From Arabidopsis thaliana (lineage: Eukaryota; Streptophyta; Magnoliopsida; Brassicales; Brassicaceae), in assembly GCF_000001735.4 (NCBI RefSeq), contig NC_003075.7, positions 4,651,001-4,715,000 of the forward strand: a stretch of 64,000 nt of DNA. The letters run 5' to 3'. Every line of letters starts with the position of its first letter. Position 1 is the stretch's first letter. A program made the translations under genes and the position numbers. This document shows positions 35,075 through 46,440 of the stretch, piece by piece. The notes beneath the pieces were generated by a model. That model was not told the origin of the DNA, made no database searches, and saw only the letters and a program-made list of their open reading frames with translations.

Positions 35075-35402
35075 TTCTCATTAGGACAATGAACAAATTT
35101 TTTATCAACAATTCAAATCTTGCATTAATTTCTTACTAAAAATGGATATTATTAAGTAGTACTAAAAATTATTGCATAATCACTTCCTTAAATCTCGACG
35201 AAATTCATTAATGATTAATTCCTAATTAGTAAAATTTAATACACAATCGTAACTAACCATATCCATAATTACTTTATTCGAATATTTCCTAAGATTTGAA
35301 AAATAATTGCTTTAAATTCTTAAGATTTGCAAAATTTTATAAAGATATTGGTATACATTTTGTTCCTAGAATATTTTCCAAAAATCTCGACTAAATCGTT
35401 CC
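35075..35402. other. AT-rich intergenic stretch
   Basis: No coding region, repeat or RNA gene that I can identify on either strand. Confidence 0.5.
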
Positions 35403-35684
35403 AAAAGTCTCGAAATAAGCTTTTAAATATTTTTGACCAAATATTCATACATTCTATTTTATAGAAACTAATAAATACTATTAATAACCATATTTGTAGC
35501 ACTAAATAAAATTCGATTAGAGATTTGATTCCAATTAGTTAAAAGTCTCGAAATAATCTTTTAAATATTATTGACAAAATATTCATACATTCGATTTTAT
35601 AGAAACTAAAAAATAATATTAATAACCATATTTGTAGCATATTCCTAATAAAATCCAATTACAGAGATTTGATTCCAATTAGTT
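35403..35684. repeat. Tandem duplication of about 140 bp
   Basis: Unit 1 is 35403-35540 and unit 2 is 35541-35684. Both run from AAAAGTCTCGAAATAA through ATATTCATACATTC and AATAACCATATTTGTAGCA to GATTCCAATTAGTT. They differ by small indels (138 and 144 bp). They lie just upstream of the promoter-like segment. Confidence 0.85.
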
Positions 35685-35739
35685 AAAGTACCAATAAATT
35701 TCCCTTGGCCATTAAGATATGATTGACCTAATCATGTAG

Positions 35740-35860
35740 AACCTATATATACTCTTTAAATTTACATCTCATCACATCATCAAAAACACAGAGCAATTGA
35801 TTTCTAAACTCACCAAACATACTTTCTTCCTCAGCTGGCCGAATCATTTGCAAGATTATT
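35740..35860 (+). promoter_or_regulatory. Promoter and 5' leader-like segment of a host gene, cut by the Copia
   Basis: A TATA-like ACCTATATATACTC (35738-35752) is followed by TTACATCTCATCACATCATC and AAAAACACAGAGC, the composition of a plant core promoter and leader. About 90 bp after the TATA-like site the Copia element interrupts it at TTATT (35856-35860). The DNA resuming at 42098 leads towards the RING stub, so this may be that gene's promoter; the link is inference. Confidence 0.4.
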
Positions 35861-36671
35861 TGAAAGGAACTCGTACCGTTTTATAACGATTTATAAATAC
35901 TAACAACGAATTTAATTGCCAAGAACTGTGTAAACAAAGAATTAAATCTAGATCATAAAGTTTGTATATACCTGAATATGGTACAACAGAAATATGAACC
36001 ATGTTATTCGAGGTTATTTTAGCACCCCAAGTGTTGTGCCTCTACCGGTATCCACATGCATACAAACTGTATCAAGCCTGGAATGCTAGTTCCTTTGAGA
36101 TCTAATCTCAAAACTTAGAAAAACAATTTGTCTCTTTGTTTTTAGGGTTTTATCAAAAACGGCTGATCTCAAAAGTCATAATGCATCACTTTTATAGTAG
36201 CTTCACGTAACTTAACGCATATAAAGTCAATGGGCGAAGCCCAATCCATGCAACGTGACTTTCTCTACGAGAATAAACAACATATTCGTATTAGTGCACA
36301 TATGTATATCTTATATATATATATATTACATTATTTATTTAAGTGCTCAAATACAAATATAAGTATATCTATATATCATATATATATTATATACTTTTAC
36401 TTTAATTTATATATCATATATATATATATATAATAAATCTTTTAATCCAATATTAGTTAATCAAAATTAAACTCAATTTTATATTTGATCCAATTTGTTT
36501 AGGTGTGTGACCCTGTAGGTTCGTATAATATTAGAAATGAATTATAAACTCATAGATTATAAGCTCTATCTAGCAAAACATTATAACCACCTAATATTAT
36601 GTGATTGTCAAACCTCGACATTACAACTTTAACTAGAATAAAGTACAAACGATTTCAGGACTTTCCCAACA
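35861..36671 (-). repeat. Copia copy 2, 3' LTR
   Basis: 811 bp, begins TGAAAGGAACTCG and ends TTTCCCAACA on the plus strand. The polypurine tract complement ACCTCCCACTTGTA follows at 36672-36685. It gives the full length for the family. 36687-37100 is the 3' non-coding region. Confidence 0.9.
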
Positions 36672-37188
36672 ACCTCCCACTTGTACTGGAATCATTTATT
36701 CCCATAATCCCTTTGTCTCTATATCTCGATCTCAGCATAAGGAAAAAAATTGTCATCCTTATTCGGCTAGACCATATTTATCGAACTCCGATTTATACTG
36801 ATAAAACAAACGACTGACATTCACCTCGTTTGAGTGCAGCCACGCATTTCTCAGTATCAAATTTTTGATAGGCCCAAAGATATTTATCTCCGTTATATGG
36901 GAGGGACAAATCCCATCTTGTTCCATCCATGTTCCTTAAACAATTCATAACGGGCCCAATCACTGTCTTTATAATCACCTTTTACGGTTGATGTTTGACA
37001 GAGTCAAAGCGAACTAATCCATGAATAAGAACTCATGATGAACTCAGGTCAAAGGACTATACTCTATAGTTGTGATGAGAAACTCTTATGACATTCATAT
37101 AACAAACAAGATGCACATGTCTCATAAGATTCATAATCAAATGAGTTCAAAAGTCCATCACTATGAAGCTTTTGAATGTGTTTCTCAT

Positions 37189-37795
37189 TTATATGGCCCA
37201 AACGACAATGCAGAGAAAAGTTGGATTCAAGTGATTAAACTTAAATCTCTTGGTGCAAATGTTATAGATTGGCATGCTTTGGTTTAGAACATAGAGCTCA
37301 TTCTCTAATGGAGCACTACCATAAAACATATCATTTCGATCAAATGAACAACATTTGTTCTTGATCAAAAAGTGAAAACTTTCCATGTCCAAACATGAAA
37401 CGGAGATGATATTCTTGTTTATAGCATGAACATAGTAGCAGTTCTTAAGCTCCAAAACCATGCATGAAGGTTAAGACAAGGAATATGTCCACGACCAATG
37501 TAGAGACTCTTGCTCCATTAGCCATACGTAGGTCCACTTGTCGTTCCTCCATAGTTATACTGTTGTTTACGCCATGCATATTTACACAAATGTGAGCACC
37601 ACAGCCGGTATCCAATTCCCAAGGAGTAAAACCAGAAGTAGTAACATTTACTTCTATAACATAGATACCCGAAGAAGAAATCTTGAACGTTTTATTCTTC
37701 TCCAGATCTTCCAAGTGTTCAAGGGGGTTTGATCCATTCAATTTGTCCTTCTCAAAGACATCTCGAACTGAATAGGAACTTTGAGGGTTTGACAT
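37189..37795 (-). pseudogene. Copia copy 2: gag-start, protease and pre-integrase remnant
   Basis: ATG at 37793-37795. It has the same gag-to-protease short cut as copy 1 (DKLNGSN, then DTGCGAHICVNMHG), so the gag loss predates the duplication. A frameshift near 37450-37480 separates protease from the following KNCYYVHAINKN segment. The gene stops being readable at the deletion joint near 37104, before the integrase core. Confidence 0.85.
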
Positions 37796-37997
37796 AACTG
37801 TCGAAAAAGAAAAGCATAAATTAATATGATGTTCATAAATTTTAGAATTCTCAACAATTAAAAAAACTAACACTATACTCAAAACAAATTTCCTCTAATG
37901 AGTACAATGATCCAAGATCCATATTTTACTAGAATCCAAGTGAGTTTTGGCTCCACCCTCAAATATATAGTTATTTAGGTAAGCAACACCTTGCTAA

Positions 37998-39768
37998 TTG
38001 GATATCCGTTGGGATAAGTGTTTAACATTTTGAAATTCATGTTCATACACAAAATGGTTTAGTAACATCGATACGCATCAAGCCAATGAATAATTAATAG
38101 TTTTCCCCATTATTATTGGTTTTGGGTCAGAAACCAAATAGTTTTCATCTAAAAGCTTTGAATGTGAAAAGTGCTCCACCACAGCACGCAGAGATGAACC
38201 CTCAAAGGAGGATAAGAATACATGTTGGATATGAATGATAACTAAGCCATCCTAGAAGGATTTATATACCGCTCGTTTTGAAGACTATCATATTATATAG
38301 TCAGCTATTCCAACATAAGGGGGAGAATGTATACAGCTGGTGAAAAAGATAAATATAAATGAATTATCAATGATCCTCGGAGTAAAGAATGTTTATTAAG
38401 AGTCCAAAAGATAATTCAATTACAGAATTTAGCGTTGTAATTGCCAGACACATTTGCTGACCCAAATAAAGTGATGAAGTCACTTATACCAGTTGTAAAT
38501 TAAATGCTCCAGAATATAATGAATGTCCTGTAAGGACCAATTTCAAACTGCTATTGAGTCTTAAGATCGCATGAAGCGTAATAGACCTTGGTTCCAAATA
38601 TTAATATCCTCGTAAAAGTGAAGGAGCACAAAATTAAAAATGACCAAATTGAGGAAATAAATATTTTGATGATCTCTTGAAGAGAGTGAATGATCTCTAA
38701 AAGAGACATAAACATGACACATGAAACATTCAAGTACTTGACAATGAAGAGATCTATCTAGCTATGTCATGTCAAAATATAATGGAATCAAAAGCAAATC
38801 GACGTCATAATATATTTGCATGCTATGAGCAGTTGATATTATAGACAAAAAAGAGGATCATGAAAGAAAGTCTATTGAAAAGTGTACACAAAGTAATGAT
38901 TAGCCAAAAAAAAAATGGAAAAGAAGAAATAGACATATAATTATAATCTCTAGTAGAGATATTTGGACTAGTACTCTATGCACATGATGTGTAAAACCAG
39001 TGGAAAATAAATGAGTCTTTATGTGAAAGAATAGTGAAATTAATGAGATTTTCACAAAGATAAGAAATGTATTATGAAGAGATATATTCTCTTGTGGTGG
39101 ATGTAATATTTTTTAAGTATCTAAAGTCTGGCAATAAGAGACGGAACACTGGATATGACATTTATATGAAATTCTTGAAAGATATAATCTCTGAAGGATT
39201 AATGATATGAGAATTATGTTCTCTAGAACTCTACTCGATCGAATAAAAAGAAATATGTAACATGACATATAATCATATAAATATATATTTACGTTGAGTT
39301 TGTCAAAATATATTGATCAAACTAATATTTGTTTTGAAAATCATTAAAACTCCTATAGAGTTATCATAAGTAATACGATGACAATAATCTATGATAAAAT
39401 ATCACTAGATAATGATATTTATAAGTCTATATGAAAACCATATAATTTTGATCATTAAGATTATGGTTATTCATTCCAACGAGATATTGTATTTGATTGA
39501 AAATCATCTCCTGAAGAAGATGTTTCCGAGGGGGAGATTGAATGATATGCGTGGATGTACCCTTTTTCCTTATCATAGTTTTTATCCCACATGATTTTTC
39601 TATGACAAGGTTTTTAACGAGACATTAAAGAACACGCAAATAATACACTTGATGAATATTAGGAAATTCTATCAATCATCCAAATGAATATTATACACTA
39701 ATGATATTTAGAGAAATAAATAAGATGGTCAAGATGAATCATCTAAAAGATGATATGTATATTTTTCA
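37998..39768 (+). mobile_element. Fragment of a second Copia family, plus strand, heavily decayed
   Basis: Replaces 547 bp of the copy-1 leader. At 38160-38290, after the integrase, the plus strand encodes APPQHAEMNPQRR and, with a stop, YTARFEDYH, which fit the plant Copia segment before RT. A stretch at 38040-38110 (VHTQNGLV) fits the integrase HTQNGLAE motif. Towards the right end GAGGGGGAGATTGA (39529-39542) is a polypurine tract, and the DNA after it (CCCTTTTTCCTTATCATAG, TTTTTATCCCAC, AAGGTTTTTAACGAG) is the conserved LTR start of plant Copia elements. Many stops; RT and RNase H cannot be traced. The stretch 39600-39768 is LTR remainder. Confidence 0.65.
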
Positions 39769-40374
39769 TAAGAAACTATTCCAAATCAAAATCGTATACT
39801 TACTATAATTCTACATATACATCCCATCTACGAGATTTTATATGTATATGTGAATATAATATAATTAAGTAGATATTATATATCAATTGATTAATACTGA
39901 AACATGTTGACCTGAATAAATTAATCAAATACACAGCAAAACAACTATGGTTAAAAAATACCCATTATCATCAATGAAGGCGTGAACGTGTAACGAAATA
40001 AAAGTCATCGATTTCGTTTGTGGATAACCATATCAATTATTTATTTGTACTCGTACTCAAATAACCATTAACAAAAGCGAATAGAGACATATATGTTCTC
40101 TATCATATCAATTTAATTAGTATTTATTTGTATCTAATGTACAGAAACGAGTTCTAGTCATCAATTAAGAAATTCACTAAATCTTAACATCGTAATCTAA
40201 TTATGATAAACGAACAAGTTCAAGTGAATTGTATAATTTTGTTTTTCTATGCTTTACTAATTAGATTTCATAAATTTAAACAAGTTAAAAACAAATTACA
40301 ATTATTCATCTATATCAAAATATGGATTTAACTAGAGTCAAATTCAGTATTAAAAACATAGACTTTGATACTAT

Positions 40375-42097
40375 TGAAAGGAATTTGTACTGTTTTATAA
40401 CGATTTATAAATACTAACAACAAATTCAATTGCAAGGAACTGTGTAAATAAAGAATTAAATCTAGATCATAGGATTTGAATATACCTGGATATTATGCAG
40501 CGGAAATATGAATCATGTTAATTCGAGATTGGTTTAGCACTCCAAGAATTGTGCCTCTACTGGTATCCACACGCATACAAACTGGATCAAACCCAGAATG
40601 CTAGTTCCTTTGAGATCTAATCTCAAAACTTAGAAAAACAATATTTCTCTTTGTTTTTATGAGTTGAAGATAATTTATCAAATTTTCAGAGAACATAACC
40701 GTAATAACGGTAACCGTGGTCATGCCTACATTTAAAACATATTAATCATGCCAAAATAGACATACCATCATCAGTCGTTAAAACAATTTGATAAATTATC
40801 TTCGACTTTCTTTCTCTTCTCTCTCTTAATCCTTCAGAGAGAGAATGTCTCCGATGGTTGTTTTTGGTGGCAACGACATGTTTCTTCACTTGCGTTGGCT
40901 CTCATATGCCCAACACAGTTGGTTACCTCAACGACGGTGACTGGTTTTCTCGTCCGATTTCGGTGGATTCATCTCCGCCGTTGGTCGGCTCCCGTCCGGA
41001 ATTGTCTGGCTCACATAGTAGAGGTGTCCGGCTTTCGTCCAGCACCGTCGCGTTTCCACGGTGGCATGTGGCTAGCTTTCTCCTATGCATCCTCTTTCCT
41101 TTGTTTATCTGTGTTTTTACTTTTGTTTGCTTTTAATAATCTCACATACATGGGTTGGTAATGACAGTGTAAGTAATCTAGCTTTCTACTGTTATGTTCC
41201 GATCTATTTCATGTTGAGACTTAATTGCAGAAATCAAATAAGAGATCTGAGAATGATGATGAAGATAAGAAGTGGAATCCGTCGCTTATTAATCATTGCC
41301 AATCTGCTGATGTATCTTTAATTGGAGCCTCTTTACTATCTACCGGTGAGAAACCCTTAAGAATCCATGTTAGATAGTCCTATCATCAGTGATTCTGTCA
41401 CCGGAACTGAAGCTCCAACGGTGGAGGTTGAAGTCGGTTTGCTTAAGATTGCTCATCTGACACGTGGTTATGTCGACGTGTGTTTCAGGATTGAGTCAAA
41501 TCCAGTTTTCTTCTTCTGTGAGCAAGATGAAATCTTCTGATGGGCCTATTTGGGCAAAAAAACATTTTGTAATCTTAAGGGTTCAAAAACGGCTGCATCT
41601 CAAAAGTCATAATGCATCACTTTTATAATAGGTTCACACAACCTAATGCATATAAAGTCAATGGGCCAAGCCCAATCCATGCAACGTGACTTTCTCTACA
41701 AGAATAAACCACATATTCGTATTAGTGCACATATGTATATTTTATATACATATATAACATTATTTATTTAAGTGCTCAAATACAAATATAAGTATATCTA
41801 TATATCACATATATATTATATACTTTTACTTTAATTTATATATCATATATATATAATAGAAATCTTTTAACCTAATATTAGTTTAATCAAAATTAAACTT
41901 AATTTTATATTTGATCCAATTTGCTTAGGTGTGTGACCATGTAGGTTCGTATAATATTAACAATGAATTATAAACTCATAGATTATAAGCGGTCTCTAGC
42001 AAAACATTATAACCATCTAATATTATGTGAATGTCAAACCTCGACATTACAACTTTAACTAGAGTAAAGTACAAACGATTTCAAGATATTCCCAACA
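40375..42097 (-). repeat. Copia copy 2, 5' LTR with the 0.92-kb insert
   Basis: The primer-binding site lies at 40361-40374. LTR sequence is 40375-40659 and 41581-42097. The uninterrupted MULE target CTCTTTGTTTTTATGAG lies at 40647-40663. Confidence 0.88.
40660..41580 (+). other. Second copy of the 0.92-kb gene-like insert
   Basis: Homologous to 8470-9390. The 22-bp inverted repeat is at about 40663-40685 and 40784-40806. Open frames 40858-41136 and 40895-41161 correspond to those on the left, and the DEDKKWNPSLINHCQ-type stretch near 41262 is kept (Q to S change at its end). Unknown product. Confidence 0.5.
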
Positions 42098-42785
42098 TTA
42101 TTTAGGTTTGATGATGTGTACAATGTCTTGAGTTGTGTGTGTGTGGATTGGTAGATTCCTTGATAGTTTTTTCCCTGATAGTTTTTCCCCTTTCCTCTTG
42201 GCTTATTTGTTTTATAGGTGTCTTCTTTGTATCGCACATGTACGTGCTGATGGGCGGTAGAATCTATCTTGGCACGGAAGAAAAAATACGATTAGGAAGT
42301 TTTACGGTAAGACTAAGAAGCCCTTTTGATGCCATTGTTTTTTTTTTATTAGTGGGTTAATCTTACAACATGGCTTTGGCTAAGTGCAAGTGTTATATTA
42401 CCGTTACTTGAGAGACTTCATATCAACTTTGTTGACTTATTGGATGAAAGCTTGTGGTATCCGAATCCAAAAGCCATCACCTAAAAGCAGTGTGACATTG
42501 AAGGTAGCAGATTTATGAATAGCATTGACTTGGAAAGAGAAGACGAATGCGCGATTTGCTTAGAGCCTTGCACCAAAATGGTGTTGCCAAACTTTTGAGA
42601 AGACAAAGAAGATGAAGAACACACCAACATCACTTTGCGCTGGTGAGTGAGAGAGTGAGACATAGAGAGAGAGATCGAGATTGTTCTGTTCAAAAAGCAG
42701 TGTCCGACCAGAGAGAAAAGGAACGGTTTGGTCTGGTTTAGTTCCTATGAATAATTCCTTACGAAGGTCAATTTGTTAAATAACT
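42098..42785 (+). pseudogene. Host gene stub: AIRP2-like RING-type E3 fragment, second copy
   Basis: ATG at 42515, MNSIDLEREDECAICLEP, stop TGA at 42596. It differs from the left copy by one residue in this stretch (R to S). Like the left copy it holds only the first CxxC of the RING. The upstream open stretch ILPLLERLHINF is at about 42400. It is not a working ligase. Confidence 0.45.
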
Positions 42786-43786
42786 AGGATATGATACCGC
42801 GGGTTAAATATTTTATATATTTTTCTTTATTATAAAATAGAATTTGTTGTTTGTTGTTGTTTGTGTTGATTAATAATTATCGATAAAGTTGTGTATGCTT
42901 TTTATTCAGTCATAATTATGATATTATAATAATTATCGATAAAGTTGTGTATGCTTTTTATTGAGTCATAATTATGATATTAGTAAGTCTAATATGTATT
43001 ATTTTATCTTCTAGGACTTGACTTGTGATATATCATACCACGGGATAATATTTTATTTTTTATTTATAATTTGTTTTAGAAAAAATTATATAATTTAAAC
43101 TTTTGGTGTTTTCAGATTTTACCAGTGGAACATATGTAATTTAGTAACATACAAATAAAATTATACACTTAAATGTATCAAAGAAGAATAACATTTAGAG
43201 GTGTCATAGAAGATTAACACTTATACTATAATGTTGAATTTTAATATATTTTTTATAACTAAAAATTTAAATATGAATTGTATTTGTTATGTTATTGTTG
43301 TTGGTTTTGTTTAGTATTGTATAGTTGCAATTTGATTTAATTCTAGGAATACACCCGTGATATCCAAATCTGTCCCATCTAAACTCATAGCACCATATAA
43401 ACTCGTCTCATCCAAACTCGCCTACTATGTAAACCCGTCTCATCTAAATTCATTCTGCCATATAAATCTGTCCCGTGATAACCAAAAATCAAATTGTTCT
43501 TTTTCTTTTTAATAATATTTTTATTTAAGATACTTCGAGTCAATTTACAATTTCAATATAATAAGAAAAATTGTATGCTATTTATATCTAGATTTTATAT
43601 CGAATTCTTTGAACAAAAGAAACAAAATTTCTTGTTAAATATTTTGTATCTTTTAAATTAATATATTTCCTACTTGTATTTGTTTTATGTTCAATATATT
43701 TGGTTTTGATATATTTTAGAAAACCTGTTCAAATAATTGTTAAAATTTGAATCCCATATATATTTATGTGATATTTTATAATTTAA

Positions 43787-43822
<36 letters not shown>

Positions 43823-43867
43823 TAGATTTGTTGTTGAGATATTTTTAGTGTCTATTTTTGTTTAAAG

Positions 43868-43898
<31 letters not shown>

Positions 43899-45460
43899 TT
43901 TTTTTTATTTTGTTCAAAAAAGAGAAAATATGTATTTCAAAAATGTTAAGTAGATAAAATAAAATTGTTAAGTAGATAAACAAAATAAAATTATTTTTGT
44001 AACATGGTATTATAATTTTTTCAATTATAAATTTTGAAAGTATTATTAGATTGACAAATAGTGTAAATAAGTGTAATGTATATGTGACGCTTAGGGTTCT
44101 AATGAGGATTAAAGTATTACATGACCATCAAGGCCTAGTTAGCTAAATAGTCAACCACCATACAACATAAGAATCCAATTTGAATAAAGAAAACCCACCT
44201 AAAGATTAATTAAAAGAAGTGAAGTCGTAGCCAAAACCGTCCCACAATATAACCTCGTCCTGTGAAATTAAACATAATTTTGTTATTTTCTTGTAAATTT
44301 CAAATATTTATAAAATTTGAAACTTCAAAATAAATTTAATATCCACCCAAACTTTACCATTGAATTTTGATTGTTATATCTAGATTTTTCCCGTAATATA
44401 TCGTCCCGTATTAATATTTTTTTTTAATATATTTATAATGTTTAAATTTCTTGTAAAATTCAATTTATAATTTTGAAAACTTCATAAGTTTTAAAATTAT
44501 AAATATTTAAAGCTAAACTTTATAAAAAAGTTTGTAAAATTAGAATATATAACTTTTGATAAAAAGTTAAAATATTTATAATTTTTGAAACTTTGTAAAG
44601 TTTCTATTCTTTAAAATCAAGAACCCGAGTAAACCGGATAACCACTTTAATTTTGGACGCCTGATAAATCAAGCTTTCTGCTTATTCTTAACCGGAGTAA
44701 TTTTGGTTCTTTTTATAGTATGGCTCTCAACCAATGTCCAATTTTTTAAGCAATGTGGGACATTGTAAACATATTATTTTTTTATGAATTGAATAATATA
44801 TGTTCGTTTAAAACAATTTGAATTACATCATATACAGAAAAAATATAATATTTTATTAACTATTTTTATTTTATATAAATTCAAAATAAATTAAATATAA
44901 GATCAAATAAATTTGAAAGAAGAATCATATATTTATGTTTAAATTAGGTAAAGATGTTTTAGGAAATTAGTTAAGGTAAATAACAAATATGGTTAATTTA
45001 GAGATATTATATATATTAAATTTGGTAATTAAATTAATTTCGTTTATAATTATTTTTTTGGTAGAAATTGGTAATAAAAACCAATTATGGAAGATCCGAT
45101 TAGAGATTTTGGGGTCAAAATTGAATAAAAAATCCAGACTCAATTGGATTCCTTAAAATTTACTTCAAAAATGTTGAGTAGATTTAACTATGAAATCTTA
45201 TTGGATAAATAACTTTGAGTAACATAGAATATTGTTCAAACAACAAAAAGGGCAAATATTTTCAGATAAATTGAAAATAAAAACATGTGTAACCAAACGG
45301 GCGGTCTGTGACGGACCTTGCTTCTGTTCATTCCGAGGCGGTCCGGTCCGCCAAAGACCGCAGACGAAAAAACGAAGCCCATACCCGCCCCGCAATGCCC
45401 ATTGGTCTAACGGGCCAGCCCGCGGTCATTCTCTTCAGCTTCCTCTGTTTTGTTTTTTTT
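42786..45460 (-). other. AT-rich Helitron-like tract, second copy
   Basis: Starts with CTAGGATATG (minus-strand CATATCCTAG), but here the hairpin has lost one arm (only CCGCGGG remains), so the 3' end of this Helitron-like sequence is damaged. It also carries a 58-bp local duplication of AATTATCGATAAAGTTGTGT (42877 and 42933). It holds TA tracts at 43788-43900 and no gene. Confidence 0.45.
43788..43900. repeat. (TA)n microsatellites, second copy
   Basis: Two tracts at about 43788-43819 and 43867-43895, matching 11534-11645; the first is longer here and the second shorter. Confidence 0.9.
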
Positions 45461-45743
45461 CCTTGTGGTTCATGAATCAGCTTCCTCTGTTCTGTTGATG
45501 TTAACACAATGCTATGGTGGTAAAGAGAAATCTATTTCGTAGTTTCAGAATTTAGCGTTCGAGTCAGGCTTTCTTCGATGTGAAATCATGTGTCTTGCTT
45601 ATTCATATTTGTTATCGAATTCCACATATTCCACTTAAAGCGTCTTTCCAAGACCCATTTCATCTGCAAGTCACCTCTTCGTAAACCAAATCTTAGACCA
45701 TCAAGTTGGAAAGACGCTTCAAGTGATATATCACATAAATTAA
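45461..45743 (+). other. SINE-like segment with a 20-bp hairpin, right copy only
   Basis: This segment is absent from the left copy. It contains a box A-like TGGTGGTAAAGAG (about 45516) and, about 35 bp later, a box B-like GCGTTCGAGTCAGG (45552), the spacing of a tRNA-derived SINE. Further right, CACTTAAAGCGTCTTTCCAA (45631-45650) pairs with TTGGAAAGACGCTTCAAGTG (45705-45724) with one mismatch across a loop of about 54 bases. A short direct repeat CAGCTTCCTCTGTT marks its left side (45436 and 45479). The SINE reading is tentative. Confidence 0.35.
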
Positions 45744-46265
45744 AGTATCAAACTGAAAGCTGAAAGACTGAAACATAAACTAAAGTATTAAACTGAAAGC
45801 TGAAAGTCTGAAACATAAACTAAAGTATTAAACTGAAACTGAAAGTCTGAAACATAAACTAAAGTATTAAACTGAAATTGAAAGTCTGAAACATAAACTA
45901 AAGTATTAAACTGAAAGCTGAAAGTCTGAAACATAAACTAAAGTATTAAACTGAAACTGAAAGTCTGAAACATAAACTAAAGTATTAAACTGAAATTGAA
46001 AGTCTGAAACATAAACTAAAGTATTAAACTGAAAGCTGAAAGTCTGAAACATAAACTAGTATTAAACAGAAAGCTGAAAGTCTGAAACATAAACTAAAGT
46101 ATTAAACGGAAACTGAAACTGACTGATACATAAACTAAATATTAAACTGAAAGTCTGAAACATAAACTAAAGTATTAAACTAAAAGCTGAAAGTCTAAAA
46201 CATAAACTTAAGTATTAAACTGAAAATCTGAAACATAACCTAAAGTGTTAAACTGAATGCTGAAA
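45744..46265. repeat. 33-36-bp minisatellite, second copy
   Basis: About fourteen units of the same CTGAAAGTCTGAAACATAAA family as 13823-14255. Unit order and number differ from the left copy, including blocks that look locally re-duplicated (45870-46040). Confidence 0.92.
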
Positions 46266-46440
46266 ACATGAATCTCAAACTCAACTCAAGATGTGTCTTC
46301 AATCTTCATCAATATCAAGAATCGTCGGCATCGTGGTCAACAATTGACTCCAAAGTACGCACTTTCTCATCTTCAAGTTCACCATATACTTCAGCCTCCT
46401 CTACATATGTCCCATAAACATAACAAAATCAATGCATGAT

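Larger units (their letters stand above)
35861..42097 (-). mobile_element. Ty1/copia retrotransposon, copy 2 (pol deleted, nested fragment inside)
   Basis: Full boundaries are visible: TTATT at 35856-35860 and 42098-42102, LTRs at 35861-36671 and 40375-42097. It is the duplicate of the element at 1-9904. Compared with that copy it lacks the equivalent of about 1115-4022 (end of integrase, RT, RNase H) and has 37998-39768 in place of 4923-5470. The 5' LTR holds the same 0.92-kb insert (40660-41580) but no Mutator-like element. Confidence 0.92.
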
